This document shows positions 33,459-42,258 of a stretch of DNA of 64,000 bases, one piece after another. Position 1 is the first letter of the stretch. Every line of letters starts with the position of its first letter. Under the pieces are notes generated by a model that was given only the letters and a program-made list of their open reading frames with translations, had not been told where the DNA came from and did no database searches. Location of the stretch: NCBI RefSeq assembly GCF_910588395.1, contig NZ_CAJUPA010000007.1:1-64000 (forward strand), given 5' to 3'. The DNA comes from an uncultured Faecalibaculum sp. Lineage in GTDB: Bacteria > Bacillota_I > Bacilli_A > Erysipelotrichales > Erysipelotrichaceae. The position numbers and the translations under genes were made by a program.

Positions 33459-34289
33459 ATGATGAATGAATACAAACTGATTGCCTGCGATCTGGACGAA
33501 ACACTCCTGAATACTGAGAAGCAGGTTCCCCAGCTCAATGCGGACGCCATTGCCGATGCCCGGAAGCAGGGCATCAAATTTGTCTGCGCCACCGGACGGG
33601 GCTATCCCTCCATCCAGGGCACGCTGAAGGAAATCGGTGCCTTTGATCTGCCGGAGGAATACACCATTTCCTTCAACGGCGGCGTGATCACGGAGAACAG
33701 AAACAACCGGATCCTGCACATGGAACCCATGGACTCCGATCTGGCCGAACTCATTTTCCAGCGGGGTCTTCCTTACGATGTCTGCGCTCATGTATATACC
33801 CCGGATACTGTCTGGATCTGGCACATCAATGCCCAGGAGAAGGCGTTTCTGGACGGGCGGATGGACTACCGGGAGTTTGAGGATACGGATCTGGGTTTCC
33901 TGAAAGGCCAGACAATCATCAAAGTGCTGTTCGAGAACACGGACTATGAGTACCTGAAATCCCTGGAAGCACAGTTTGACGACATCCGGGAACAGGTAGA
34001 TATTTCCTATTCCTCCAACCGGTATCTGGAATTCAACAAGCGGGGTGTGAACAAAGGAGCTGCCCTGCTGCGGCTGGCAGATCTTCTGAACATTCCCCGG
34101 GAAGGAACCATGGCCATTGGCGACAACTTCAATGACCTGCCCATGATCCAGGCTGCAGGACTCGGTCTGGGCGTGGCCAACACCCATCCCGATATGAAAG
34201 ATCTCTGTGATGCCATCCTGACCAGAACCAATGACGAAGGAGCAGTGGCGGAAGCCATCAGCCGCTTCTGTCTGAATCCGCAATCCTGA
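33459..34289 (+). CDS. Cof-type HAD-IIB sugar phosphatase-like hydrolase
   Basis: 276 residues. ACAGGAGG lies seven bases before ATG-ATG. HAD motif I ACDLDETLLN (nucleophile Asp11, acid Asp13), motif II CATGRG, a C2B cap domain in the middle, motif III Lys (KGAALLRL) and motif IV GDNFNDLPMI. These enzymes dephosphorylate sugar phosphates, PLP or FMN; the substrate is not visible. Monocistronic with its own terminator. Confidence 0.88.
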   Translation: MMNEYKLIACDLDETLLNTEKQVPQLNADAIADARKQGIKFVCATGRGYPSIQGTLKEIGAFDLPEEYTISFNGGVITENRNNRILHMEPMDSDLAELIFQRGLPYDVCAHVYTPDTVWIWHINAQEKAFLDGRMDYREFEDTDLGFLKGQTIIKVLFENTDYEYLKSLEAQFDDIREQVDISYSSNRYLEFNKRGVNKGAALLRLADLLNIPREGTMAIGDNFNDLPMIQAAGLGLGVANTHPDMKDLCDAILTRTNDEGAVAEAISRFCLNPQS

Positions 34290-34311
34290 GAGGCGATCCT
34301 GCCTCTTTTTC
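34289..34311 (+). terminator. Terminator of the HAD gene
   Basis: AGAGGC (34289-34294) and GCCTCT (34301-34306) stem with a 6-base loop, then TTTTC; it starts at the stop codon. Confidence 0.75.
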
Positions 34312-34346
34312 TTCTGCCTTTTTCAGCCCCGGCAATCATCGGCAGG

Positions 34347-34374
34347 AAAAGAAAAGGAAGCCCGCAGACTTCCT
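34347..34374 (-). terminator. Terminator of rlmD
   Basis: Minus-strand stem GGAAG/CTTCC with an 8-base loop followed by TTTTCTTTT, ten bases after the rlmD stop. Confidence 0.7.
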
Positions 34375-34382
34375 CATGATTG

Positions 34383-35675
34383 TTATTCCTTCTCCAGCAG
34401 ACAGACAGCTTCCACATTCGGTGTCTGGCAGAACATATCCACCGGCTGGATCCACCTGGCCTGCCAGCCGCCTTGGGCAAAGCGCTCCAGGTCCCGTTTC
34501 AGCGTATTCGGGCCGCAGCTGACGTAAACAATGCGCTTCGGGCTGATCCGCACAATGTCCCGGATGCCCTGTTCGCTCAGGCCTTTCCTGGGTGGATCCA
34601 CGATCAGCACATCTGCCGGTTCCTGATTCTCTTTCGCAAACGCCGAAGCGTCCTGACAGCGGAAATCCGCGTTGTCAATACCGTTGAGACGGGCATTGTG
34701 ACGGGCGTTGTCCACGGCTTCCGGCACGATTTCCACGCCGGTGACACTGGCTCCCTGGCGGGCTGCCAGCAGCCCCAGGGTGCCGGTTCCGGAATACATG
34801 TCAATGACCCGGTCTCCAGGCTGAATATCCGCGGCCTCCAGCGCTGTTTTGTACAGAACCTCCATCATCTCCGGATTGACCTGGAAAAAGCTCTTGAAAT
34901 GCAGCCGGATCCGGATCCCCAGGCAGTCTTCCTCGATGCTGTCACTGCCGTGCAGGACGTCGTATTCTTCTCCCAGGATCACGTTGTCGTTCCGGCTGTT
35001 GTGATTGAACACCACGCTGACAAGCTCCGGAAAGCGGCGGACCAGCTGGCTGGTCAGCTCCCGGAAATGGTTTTCTTCGCCGATGAGCACCACCTGGCTC
35101 TGGCCGGTTTTCCGGCTGCGGCGCAGGAAAATGTGCCGGAGTCCTGCCGCGGTTTCGGGTGTCAGCGCTTTCCTTATATACTGGTAGAGTTCATTGAGCC
35201 GTTCATCCTGGATCAGACAGGTGTCCGTATCCACAATGGTGTGGGAATTCGGCCGGTAGAAACCGGTGATGACCTGTCCCTGCTCCGTGACCTGCACCGG
35301 GAACTGGGCTTTGTTCCGGTACCGGTACGGGTCTCTCATGCCCAGGATATCCCGGACTTCGATGCCCGCGAATTTCCGCTTCATCCAGTCTGTCTTCCAG
35401 GCCAGCTGCTGTTCATAGTTCAGGTCCTGGAGGGCGCAGCCGCCGCATTTGCCGAACACCGGACAGGGGGCCTTCACCCGGTCGGGGCTGTCGGTCAGGC
35501 GTTCCAGGACTTTGCCGATGGCAAAGGATTTTTTAGCCAGGATCACCCGGATCCTGGCTTTTTCCTGTGGCAGCAGCCCGGGAACGAATACCACTTCCCC
35601 GTCGTGCCGCAGCACGCCGTAACCCTGATCGGAGAGGTCCAGACACTCTCCGGTGAATTCTTCGTTTCGTTTCAT
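34383..35675 (-). CDS. rlmD: 23S rRNA (uracil-5-)-methyltransferase, RlmD/RlmCD type
   Basis: 430 residues from ATG at 35675. N-terminal TRAM domain (about 1-58), iron-sulfur cysteines (CPVFGKCGGC, 63-72), SAM-binding MYSGTGTLGLLAA, DPPRKGL and the catalytic Cys in YVSCGPNTLKRD. Transfers a methyl group from SAM to C5 of uracil in 23S rRNA; Firmicute homologues often modify two positions. There is no Shine-Dalgarno sequence: a perfect TATAAT ends six bases before the ATG, so the message is probably leaderless. An in-frame TTG at 35711 would lie upstream of the promoter's start point. Confidence 0.9.
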   Translation of the reverse strand: MKRNEEFTGECLDLSDQGYGVLRHDGEVVFVPGLLPQEKARIRVILAKKSFAIGKVLERLTDSPDRVKAPCPVFGKCGGCALQDLNYEQQLAWKTDWMKRKFAGIEVRDILGMRDPYRYRNKAQFPVQVTEQGQVITGFYRPNSHTIVDTDTCLIQDERLNELYQYIRKALTPETAAGLRHIFLRRSRKTGQSQVVLIGEENHFRELTSQLVRRFPELVSVVFNHNSRNDNVILGEEYDVLHGSDSIEEDCLGIRIRLHFKSFFQVNPEMMEVLYKTALEAADIQPGDRVIDMYSGTGTLGLLAARQGASVTGVEIVPEAVDNARHNARLNGIDNADFRCQDASAFAKENQEPADVLIVDPPRKGLSEQGIRDIVRISPKRIVYVSCGPNTLKRDLERFAQGGWQARWIQPVDMFCQTPNVEAVCLLEKE

Positions 35676-35681
35676 GGCCCC

Positions 35682-35711
35682 ATTATAAATTTGCGGTATC
35701 CGGATTGACAA
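35682..35711 (-). promoter_or_regulatory. Promoter of rlmD (leaderless type)
   Basis: Minus strand: TTGTCA (complement of 35706-35711), 18 bases, TATAAT (complement of 35682-35687). The expected transcription start coincides with the rlmD ATG. Confidence 0.7.
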
Positions 35712-35733
35712 CTTTGGCGACAGCGGATAAACT
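35705..35733 (+). promoter_or_regulatory. Promoter of the MarR-ABC exporter operon
   Basis: Perfect TTGACA (35705-35710), 17 bases, TAAACT (35728-35733). Its -35 box physically overlaps that of the divergent rlmD promoter. Confidence 0.65.
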
Positions 35734-35762
35734 CATAGCGTACTATTCAATAGCCTGCTATG
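35734..35762 (+). promoter_or_regulatory. 29-bp nested dyad, likely MarR operator
   Basis: CATAGC (35734-35739), 3 bases, CTATTCAATAG (35743-35753), 3 bases, GCTATG (35757-35762). Inner and outer inverted repeats share one centre at 35748. It directly follows the -10 box and covers the expected start point. Confidence 0.7.
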
Positions 35763-35795
35763 TTTTATGGCGGCGGGCTTTGGAAGGAGGATACC

Positions 35796-36278
35796 GTGTG
35801 CGAATGCGACACTGACGGGAAACATCCCGAGGAACTGAGCTACTATGTCCACCGCATCAACCGGCAGTATGAAAAGCTCCGGGTTCTGGAACTGCAGCAG
35901 TACGATCTGACAGCCTCGCAGTTTGATGTGCTGTTCTGGATCTTCAGAAGGCAGGACCGGGACAAACTGGAAACGATGCAGAAAGACATCGAACGCTACT
36001 TCCGCATTTCCAATCCTTCTGTCTCCGGGATCATCTCCCGGCTGGAGCAGAAAGGCTATGTGGTGCGGACCCGAAGTGAACAGGACCGGCGGATCTGGTA
36101 TATCCGCCCCACGGAAAAAGCCCGGGGGATTCAGAAATCTCTCTGGGAAGCACATCTGGAAACGGAAGACCGTCTCCGCCGGGAATACGGTGAAACGGCT
36201 TACCGTGACCTGCTGGCCGGGCTCAACCGGCTGCTTGCACTGCTGACTGAAGAAATAAAGGAGGAAAGCACATGCTGA
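35796..36278 (+). CDS. MarR family repressor of an ABC exporter
   Basis: 160 residues from GTG at 35796, preceded by AGGAGG five bases upstream; an in-frame ATG at 35760 would lie within the operator and has no ribosome site. The winged helix is seen as TMQKDIERYFRISNPSVSGIISRLEQKGYVVRTRSEQDRRIWYIRPTEKAR in pieces, typical of MarR proteins controlling LmrCD-like exporters. The stop overlaps the first ABC gene by 7 bases. Confidence 0.87.
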   Translation: MCECDTDGKHPEELSYYVHRINRQYEKLRVLELQQYDLTASQFDVLFWIFRRQDRDKLETMQKDIERYFRISNPSVSGIISRLEQKGYVVRTRSEQDRRIWYIRPTEKARGIQKSLWEAHLETEDRLRREYGETAYRDLLAGLNRLLALLTEEIKEESTC

Positions 36279-38011
36279 AAGTGCTTCTGGCACAAATCAA
36301 GGAATACAAAGCCGACTCCATCAAGACACCGATTCTGGTCATGGGAGAAGTGGTGTTCGACATTCTGATTCCCTTCCTCATGGCCAGACTTGTGGATGAC
36401 GGCATCAACAAAGGAGACATGCAGACCACCTGGCTGTACGCCGGTTTCATGCTGCTCTGTGCCATCATTGCCCTGGTGCTGGGCGGTCTCTCCGGCAAAT
36501 ACGCTGCGGCGGCTTCCTGCGGTTTTGCGAAAAACCTGCGGGATGCAGAGTTCCGCAACATCCAGAACTTCGCCTTTGAAGACATGGACAAATACTCCAC
36601 CGGCGGTCTGATCACCCGGATGACCACCGATGTGACCAACCTGCAGATGGCTTACCAGATGGTGATCCGGGTTGCAGTCCGCACCCCCTTCATGATGCTG
36701 GCTTCCCTGTTCATGATCTTCTCTGCGTCCGCCAGACTGGGATGGATCATCGTGGTGATCCTGATCCTGCTGGCCTTCGTGATCTTCGGCATGATGAAGC
36801 TCGTGCACCCCATCTTCATGAAGATGTTCAAAAAGTACGACAAGCTCAACGAGTTCACCCAGGAAAACATTTCCGGTATCCGGGCTGTGAAGTCCTTTGT
36901 CCGGGAAGACTATGAGATCGATCATTTCGATACCACCAGCAAGGACATTTACAACATCAACAAGAAAGCCGAAAAGCTGCTGGTGCTCAACCAGCCGGTG
37001 ATGCAGCTGGCTGTCTATTCCAGCATCCTGCTGATCTGCTGGATCGGCGCCCAGCAGGTGGTGGAAGGCTCCATGCAGGTAGGCTCCCTGATGTCGCTCT
37101 TCACCTACATCATGACGCTGCTGATGTCGCTGATGATGTTCTCCATGGTGTTCATTCAGATCATCATGTCCATGGCCAGCGCCCGGCGTGTGGTGGATGT
37201 CATCACTCAGGTTTCCAGCCTGCAGTCCCCGGCCAACGGCATCACCACAGTGAAGGACGGAGAAGTGCAGTTCGATCATGTGAGCTTCAACTACGCAGGG
37301 GATCCGGCTGATCCGTACATTCTGGAGGATGTGAACGTCACGATTCCTTCAGGATCCTCCTTCGGCATTCTGGGAGCCACCGGCTCTGGGAAGACGTCCT
37401 TTGTGCAGCTCATTCCCCGGCTCTATGACACCACGAAAGGCTCTGTCCTGGTGGGCGGCGTGGATGTCCGCAACTATGATCTGGAGGACCTGCGCAACAA
37501 CGTGGCGATGGTGCTGCAGAAAAACGTGCTGTTCTCCGGTTCCATCATTGACAACATGCGCTGGGGTGCGGAAGATGCCACGCTGGATGAAATCCGGGAA
37601 GCCTGCAGACTGGCGCAGGCGGATGAATTCATTCAGAAGATGCCGGACAAATATGACACCTACATCGAACAGGGCGGCAGCAACGTATCCGGCGGTCAGC
37701 GGCAGCGTCTGACCATTGCCCGGGCCCTGCTGAAAAAGCCGAAGATCCTCATTCTGGATGATTCCACCAGCGCAGTGGACACCCGGACCGATCAGCTGAT
37801 CCGGGAGGCGTTCCAGACAAAGATTCCCAATACGACCCGGATCATCATCTCCCAGCGTGTGAGCTCGATCCAGGATTCCGACATGATCATGGTGCTGGAT
37901 GAAGGCAGAGTGGCTGCCACGGGCACCCATGAAGAACTGCTGAAGACCTGCCCGATTTACCGGCAGACCTACGAACAGCAGCAGAAAGGAGGAGACTTTG
38001 ATGAACAGTAA
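36272..38011 (+). CDS. Heterodimeric ABC exporter, half with degenerate catalytic site
   Basis: 579 residues: six transmembrane helices (about 1-315) and an ATPase domain. Walker A GATGSGKTS (about 367), signature NVSGGQRQR, Walker B ILILDDSTSAVD: the catalytic Glu after Walker B is Asp, marking the degenerate-site subunit as in BmrC/LmrC/EfrC. It is translated in coupling with the MarR gene and overlaps the partner gene by 14 bases. Exports drugs, lipids or peptides; substrate not visible. Confidence 0.9.
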   Translation: MLKVLLAQIKEYKADSIKTPILVMGEVVFDILIPFLMARLVDDGINKGDMQTTWLYAGFMLLCAIIALVLGGLSGKYAAAASCGFAKNLRDAEFRNIQNFAFEDMDKYSTGGLITRMTTDVTNLQMAYQMVIRVAVRTPFMMLASLFMIFSASARLGWIIVVILILLAFVIFGMMKLVHPIFMKMFKKYDKLNEFTQENISGIRAVKSFVREDYEIDHFDTTSKDIYNINKKAEKLLVLNQPVMQLAVYSSILLICWIGAQQVVEGSMQVGSLMSLFTYIMTLLMSLMMFSMVFIQIIMSMASARRVVDVITQVSSLQSPANGITTVKDGEVQFDHVSFNYAGDPADPYILEDVNVTIPSGSSFGILGATGSGKTSFVQLIPRLYDTTKGSVLVGGVDVRNYDLEDLRNNVAMVLQKNVLFSGSIIDNMRWGAEDATLDEIREACRLAQADEFIQKMPDKYDTYIEQGGSNVSGGQRQRLTIARALLKKPKILILDDSTSAVDTRTDQLIREAFQTKIPNTTRIIISQRVSSIQDSDMIMVLDEGRVAATGTHEELLKTCPIYRQTYEQQQKGGDFDEQ

Positions 38012-39863
38012 CCAGAACAAGGGCGGCCTGAAACGGGTGTTTTCCCTGGTATGGAAAAACTACAGAATCCAGGTTGTGGCGGTTGTCTGCCTGATCCTCT
38101 TCTCCGCTCTGGCCAATGTACTGGGTTCCACTTTCCTGCAGACGCTGATTGACCAGTACATCACACCGCTGTCCACCCAGGCCAATCCGGACTTCGGTTC
38201 CCTGCTGAAGGCCATCGCCGGCATGGCAGGCATCTATCTGGCCGGCATCCTGGCCACATGGTCCTGGGCAAGGCTGATGGTCAACATTTCCCTTGGCACC
38301 CTGAACGATGTCCGGGAAGACCTGTTTTCCCACATGGAAACCCTGCCCATTTCCTACTTCGACACCCATGCACACGGCGACATCATGTCGATCTACACCA
38401 ACGATACCGACACCCTGCGGCAGCTGATTTCCCAGTCTGCCCCCCAGGTGCTGTCCTCCGGCGCACAGATCGTCTTTGTGCTGGTGTCCATGTTTATCAT
38501 GAACTGGCAGCTGGCACTGGTCACGGTGGTGATGGGCGGCGTGATGCTGTACGCCAGCCGCTTCATCTCTTCCCGCTCGGGACGGTATTTCCGGGAACAG
38601 CAGAAACAGCTGGGTGCGGTCAACGGCTTCATCGAGGAAATGATGGAAGGCCAGCGGGTGGTCAAGGTGTTCACCCACGAAAAGAAATCTGTGGAAGACT
38701 TTGACGAAGTCAATGACCGGCTCTGCGATGCCAGCACGAATGCCAACAAATTCGCCAACATCCTGATGCCCATCTGCATGAACATCGGCTATATCTCCTA
38801 TGTGCTGACAGCCCTGGTGGGCGCTCTGTTCGCCATCAATGGCATGTTCGGTATGACCCTGGGGACCATTGCCGCGTTCCTGCAGCTGAACCGGTCGTTC
38901 AACAACCCCATTGTCCAGATCTCCCAGCAGGTCAACGCCGTGGTCATGGCGGGCGCAGGCGCGCAGCGGATTTTCGCTCTGCTGGATACGCCTTCCGAGG
39001 TGGACAAAGGCATCGTGACGCTGGTGCGGGCCAGAGAGGAAAACGGTCACTGGGTCGAAACGCAGGAATACACAGGTCACTGGTGCTGGAAGCACCCCCG
39101 TCCCAACGGAGAAACCCAGCTGGTGGAACTGAAGGGCGATGTCCGGTTTGATGATGTGAACTTCGGCTATACGAAGAAGAAACAGATCCTGCACGACATC
39201 TCGCTGTTTGCCAAACCCGGTCAGAAGATTGCCTTTGTGGGTGCCACCGGTGCCGGCAAGACCACGATCACCAATCTGATCAACCGGTTCTACGACATCC
39301 AGAGCGGCATGATCACCTATGACGGCATTGACATCAAGCTGATCAAGAAGGATGACCTGCGTCATTCCCTGGGAATCGTGCTGCAGGATACCAACCTGTT
39401 CTCCGGCACGATCATGGACAACATCCGGTTCGGCAAGCTGGATGCCACGGATGAGGAGTGCATCGCCGCGGCAAAACTCGCCCGTGCGGATGATTTCATC
39501 CGGCATCTGGACCATGGCTATGAAACGGTGATCGAGGGATCTGGTGATTCCCTGTCTCAGGGACAGCGGCAGCTGATTGCCATTGCCCGGGCCGCAGTGG
39601 CCAACCCGCCGGTGCTGATTCTGGACGAAGCCACGTCTTCCATTGACACCCGCACCGAGCGGCTGGTGCAGGAAGGCATGGACCGTCTGATGAAGGGCCG
39701 GACAACCTTTGTCATTGCCCACCGGCTGAGCACGATCATGAACTCTGATGCGATTATGGTTCTGGACAACGGCCGGATCATTGAACGCGGCGACCACGAT
39801 GACCTGATTGAACAGAAGGGCACGTATTATCAGCTGTATACCGGCAAGCTGGAAATGGACTGA
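37998..39863 (+). CDS. Heterodimeric ABC exporter, half with canonical catalytic site
   Basis: 621 residues: six transmembrane helices, an ATPase domain with Walker A GATGAGKTT (about 413), Walker B VLILDEATSSID with the catalytic Glu, and a deviant signature SLSQGQRQL. A roughly 35-residue insertion between membrane and ATPase domains (about 340-380) is usual in the LmrD/BmrD half. Complements the upstream half to form one consensus and one degenerate ATP site. Last gene of the MarR-ABC-ABC operon. Confidence 0.9.
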   Translation: MMNSNQNKGGLKRVFSLVWKNYRIQVVAVVCLILFSALANVLGSTFLQTLIDQYITPLSTQANPDFGSLLKAIAGMAGIYLAGILATWSWARLMVNISLGTLNDVREDLFSHMETLPISYFDTHAHGDIMSIYTNDTDTLRQLISQSAPQVLSSGAQIVFVLVSMFIMNWQLALVTVVMGGVMLYASRFISSRSGRYFREQQKQLGAVNGFIEEMMEGQRVVKVFTHEKKSVEDFDEVNDRLCDASTNANKFANILMPICMNIGYISYVLTALVGALFAINGMFGMTLGTIAAFLQLNRSFNNPIVQISQQVNAVVMAGAGAQRIFALLDTPSEVDKGIVTLVRAREENGHWVETQEYTGHWCWKHPRPNGETQLVELKGDVRFDDVNFGYTKKKQILHDISLFAKPGQKIAFVGATGAGKTTITNLINRFYDIQSGMITYDGIDIKLIKKDDLRHSLGIVLQDTNLFSGTIMDNIRFGKLDATDEECIAAAKLARADDFIRHLDHGYETVIEGSGDSLSQGQRQLIAIARAAVANPPVLILDEATSSIDTRTERLVQEGMDRLMKGRTTFVIAHRLSTIMNSDAIMVLDNGRIIERGDHDDLIEQKGTYYQLYTGKLEMD

Positions 39864-39908
39864 TGTCCGGACACAGACGGGACGGGTAGACGAAATCTGA
39901 AACTGTCA

Positions 39909-39930
39909 GGGAGCCTCCGGGCTCCTTTTC
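39909..39930 (+). terminator. Terminator of the ABC exporter operon
   Basis: GGAGCC (39910-39915) and GGCTCC (39920-39925) with a 4-base loop, then TTTTC. Confidence 0.75.
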
Positions 39931-40059
39931 TGCTGGCTGGCTGTGCCCGGGCAGAATACAGGCCCACTGTTCAGGGACCTGGTCATTTCTTCCGGAACGC
40001 AGATCCGCAGACCATTCAGCATTTCGAAACGAGTGACAGAATCGCGAAAAATATCCATT

Positions 40060-40073
40060 ATTCGCATACGAAT
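40060..40073 (+). promoter_or_regulatory. Small dyad upstream of the lipoprotein hydrolase
   Basis: ATTCG-CATA-CGAAT, a perfect 5+5 dyad 80 bases before the gene, in an AT-rich stretch. A regulator site is possible. Nothing else is recognisable in 39931-40152. Confidence 0.3.
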
Positions 40074-40152
40074 CGTCTTTGTAAGCGTTTAACGTGCCTA
40101 TCCGCGTCATTTTCTGTACCATTGGGGCAGTTCGTGAAAAGGAGAGACGACT

Positions 40153-41487
40153 ATGAAAACACACTTCCGATTCCTGCTGCCGGCAGCTGCGGGCTGTCTG
40201 GCACTGTCCCTGGCTGCCTGTTCTTCCGCTCCCGCTGCCTCCGGGGCTGCCCCTGCTGAAGCAGCCGGCACCTATGCCTATCACATCGGCGGTTATGACT
40301 GGGGAGGCCGGGTCGATGAAGTCACCCTGTCGCTGGACAGACCCCTGGACAAAGTGACTCCGGAAACCTTTGATGTAAAGGAAACCGTGGAAACCGATGA
40401 CGGCAAGACCAAAGAAAACGATCTGACTATCAGCGAGGCCTGGCTCACCGATGACAAAGGTGAAAAAACAGAAGAACCTTCCAAAAACGTCACCCTGAAG
40501 CTGAAACCGGAACTGGACCGGGGCAACCCTCTGTATTTCTCCGGTGAAACCGGCTACAACACCTGGGCCGACCCCTACACTCTGACATTCACGGTGGCGG
40601 AAGGCCAGAAACTGGAATCAGAGGGCAATCCCCTGACCAGTGTGACCATTGACGAAAAAGCCACCGGCAAGACCACGGCGGTGGATGAATACAAAGAGGC
40701 GCAGTTCAAGGCTTCGGATGGCATTTCCTATGACTATGGTCTGTATGAACCCGCTGAAAAAGCCAGTACCCTCTTTGTCTGGCTCCATGGACAGGGGGAA
40801 GGCGGATCCTACACCACGAAGGATGCCACGGATCTGAAAGTCTGCGAACTGGCAGGTGACGCTTCTTTCTTCACCGGCGCGGATTTCCAGAAAGCCACCG
40901 GCGGTGCCAATGTGCTGGTTCCCATGTGTCCGACTTACTGGATGGATCCGGATGGCACGAAGGAAATCGGTGCGGAATGTCTGGATTACGGTTACCGGGA
41001 ATCTGCCTATACGAAGTCTCTGGTGGAACTCATTGACAAGGTGAAGGAAGAAACCGGCAGCGAAAAAGTGGTCATTGCGGGCTACTCCAACGGCGGCTAT
41101 ATGGCCATGATGCTGGCCATGGAAGAAGCGGGTGCCTATGATGCCTATGTGCCCATCGCCGAAGCGATGAAAAACGAGTACATCACTGACGAGGACATCA
41201 AAACGATGAAGGATCTGCCTATGTACTTCATCTTTGCTTCCAGCGATCCGACTGTGGATCCGGATCAGTACGAACGTCCCACGATTCAGCGGCTGCTGGA
41301 TGCCGGTGCAAAGGACATCACCGTTTACAACCCGGACAAGGTGCTGGACAAAAACGGCATCACCGATGAAAACGGCGATCCGGTGGAATATGACGGTCAC
41401 TTCTCCTGGTTCGACTTTGTGCACAACCAGGCCCATGAGGACGGAAAGCAGACAGTCTTTGACTGGATTGGTGAAAAAGTGAAATAA
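40153..41487 (+). CDS. Lipoprotein alpha/beta hydrolase (esterase/peptidase-like)
   Basis: 444 residues with AAAAGGAGAG before the ATG. Signal peptide with lipobox SLAAC (Cys23). An N-terminal beta domain of about 180 residues resembles the Ig-like domain that precedes some esterases. The hydrolase domain starts at ISYDYGLYEP; the nucleophile elbow GYSNGG puts Ser near 310; Asp in SSDPTVD and His in DGHFSWFDF complete the triad. Related to PHB-depolymerase-like esterases acting on surface glycans or peptides. Anchored on the outer face of the membrane through Lgt. Substrate not known. Confidence 0.83.
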   Translation: MKTHFRFLLPAAAGCLALSLAACSSAPAASGAAPAEAAGTYAYHIGGYDWGGRVDEVTLSLDRPLDKVTPETFDVKETVETDDGKTKENDLTISEAWLTDDKGEKTEEPSKNVTLKLKPELDRGNPLYFSGETGYNTWADPYTLTFTVAEGQKLESEGNPLTSVTIDEKATGKTTAVDEYKEAQFKASDGISYDYGLYEPAEKASTLFVWLHGQGEGGSYTTKDATDLKVCELAGDASFFTGADFQKATGGANVLVPMCPTYWMDPDGTKEIGAECLDYGYRESAYTKSLVELIDKVKEETGSEKVVIAGYSNGGYMAMMLAMEEAGAYDAYVPIAEAMKNEYITDEDIKTMKDLPMYFIFASSDPTVDPDQYERPTIQRLLDAGAKDITVYNPDKVLDKNGITDENGDPVEYDGHFSWFDFVHNQAHEDGKQTVFDWIGEKVK

Positions 41488-41539
41488 GACCCGTCAGAAT
41501 CGACAGTCCTGTTGGGTCCTGTCTGATTCTGACCGGTCG
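41488..41539 (+). repeat. Long imperfect stem-loop after the hydrolase gene
   Basis: GTCAGAATCGACAG pairs with CTGTCTGATTCTGAC (one bulged base), extended by GACC/GGTC outside. No T run follows. It starts right after the stop codon and may protect the 3' end of the message. Confidence 0.5.
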
Positions 41540-41610
41540 TCTGCTGCGATACAGTTACTGTGAAGATCCTGTGTGGCTGTTCAGTCTGACTCAGGGTCTT
41601 GTGAAACATT

Positions 41611-41651
41611 CAGCTCCATCCGGAACCGCAAAGCGGGGATGGAGCTTTTTC
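41611..41651 (+). terminator. Terminator downstream of the hydrolase
   Basis: AGCTCCATC (41612-41620) and GATGGAGCT (41638-41646) pair perfectly over 9 bp, followed by TTTTC. Confidence 0.75.
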
Positions 41652-41701
41652 GTATTCTGTGCCACAAATACTGCGTCCGGAAGTCCGGACAGGTCCGAAT
41701 A

Positions 41702-41755
41702 ATAGTTGACTGTGTCCACTTTCTGGCGTATATAATAGTTGACGATGTCCACTAT
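41702..41755 (+). promoter_or_regulatory. Promoter flanked by two copies of a MarR operator
   Basis: TTGACT (41706-41711), 17 bases, TATATA (41729-41734), overlapping TATAAT. Two near-identical 21-bp sites ATAGTTGAC-NNN-GTCCACTNT lie at 41702-41722 (over the -35) and 41735-41755 (after the -10). The second is a near-perfect dyad (8 of 9 base pairs). Confidence 0.7.
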
Positions 41756-41822
41756 ACAGCCGCTCCGGCCTTATGATCGCAGGCTATCTGAAGCTGCAGG
41801 GATGTTGTCAGAAAGGAACACC

Positions 41823-42257
41823 ATGAAGTCTGAAAACACCGTTGAAGTCATCCGGGAATTCAACCGGATGTACCTGCCGGCCATGGATCTGCTGAATTCC
41901 CGTTATCTGGATTCCAGTCTCTCCAATGCCGAAACAAGAGTGCTGTATGAACTGCACGAAAGAGAATGCTGTACACAGTCCCAGATTGTCAACGGGCTGC
42001 ATCTGGACAAAAGCTATGCCAGCCGGATCCTGCGCAGATTCGGGAAAGAAGGTCTGCTCATGTCTGAACCATCTGAAACCGACCGCCGGGTACAGCGGCT
42101 ATGGCTGACGGAAAACGGCCGCAAGACCGCCGAAGCGCTGATCGAGCTCACCAGCCGGCGCATCCGGGAGCAGATCCAGGGACTGACAAAGGCAGAACAG
42201 ATCCGCCTGCAGCAGGCCATGACAGACATCATGCAGATACTTGGAAAGGAAAAATGA
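41823..42257 (+). CDS. MarR family regulator
   Basis: 144 residues from ATG at 41823 with AAAGGA five bases upstream. Winged helix: CTQSQIVNGLHLDKSYASRILRRFGKEGLLMSEPSETDRRVQRLWLTENG in pieces, with DRRVQRLWLT as the wing. The following acetyltransferase gene begins one base after the stop. MarR-acetyltransferase pairs are common and usually confer self-protection against a small molecule, but the partner is broken here. Autoregulation is suggested by two operators around its promoter. Confidence 0.87.
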   Translation: MKSENTVEVIREFNRMYLPAMDLLNSRYLDSSLSNAETRVLYELHERECCTQSQIVNGLHLDKSYASRILRRFGKEGLLMSEPSETDRRVQRLWLTENGRKTAEALIELTSRRIREQIQGLTKAEQIRLQQAMTDIMQILGKEK

Positions 42258-42258
42258 C

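Noticed and set aside
37887..39797. A 636-codon minus-strand frame opposite the second ABC half
   Set aside because: Antisense to a canonical ABC exporter; low-complexity His/Gln/Gly composition.
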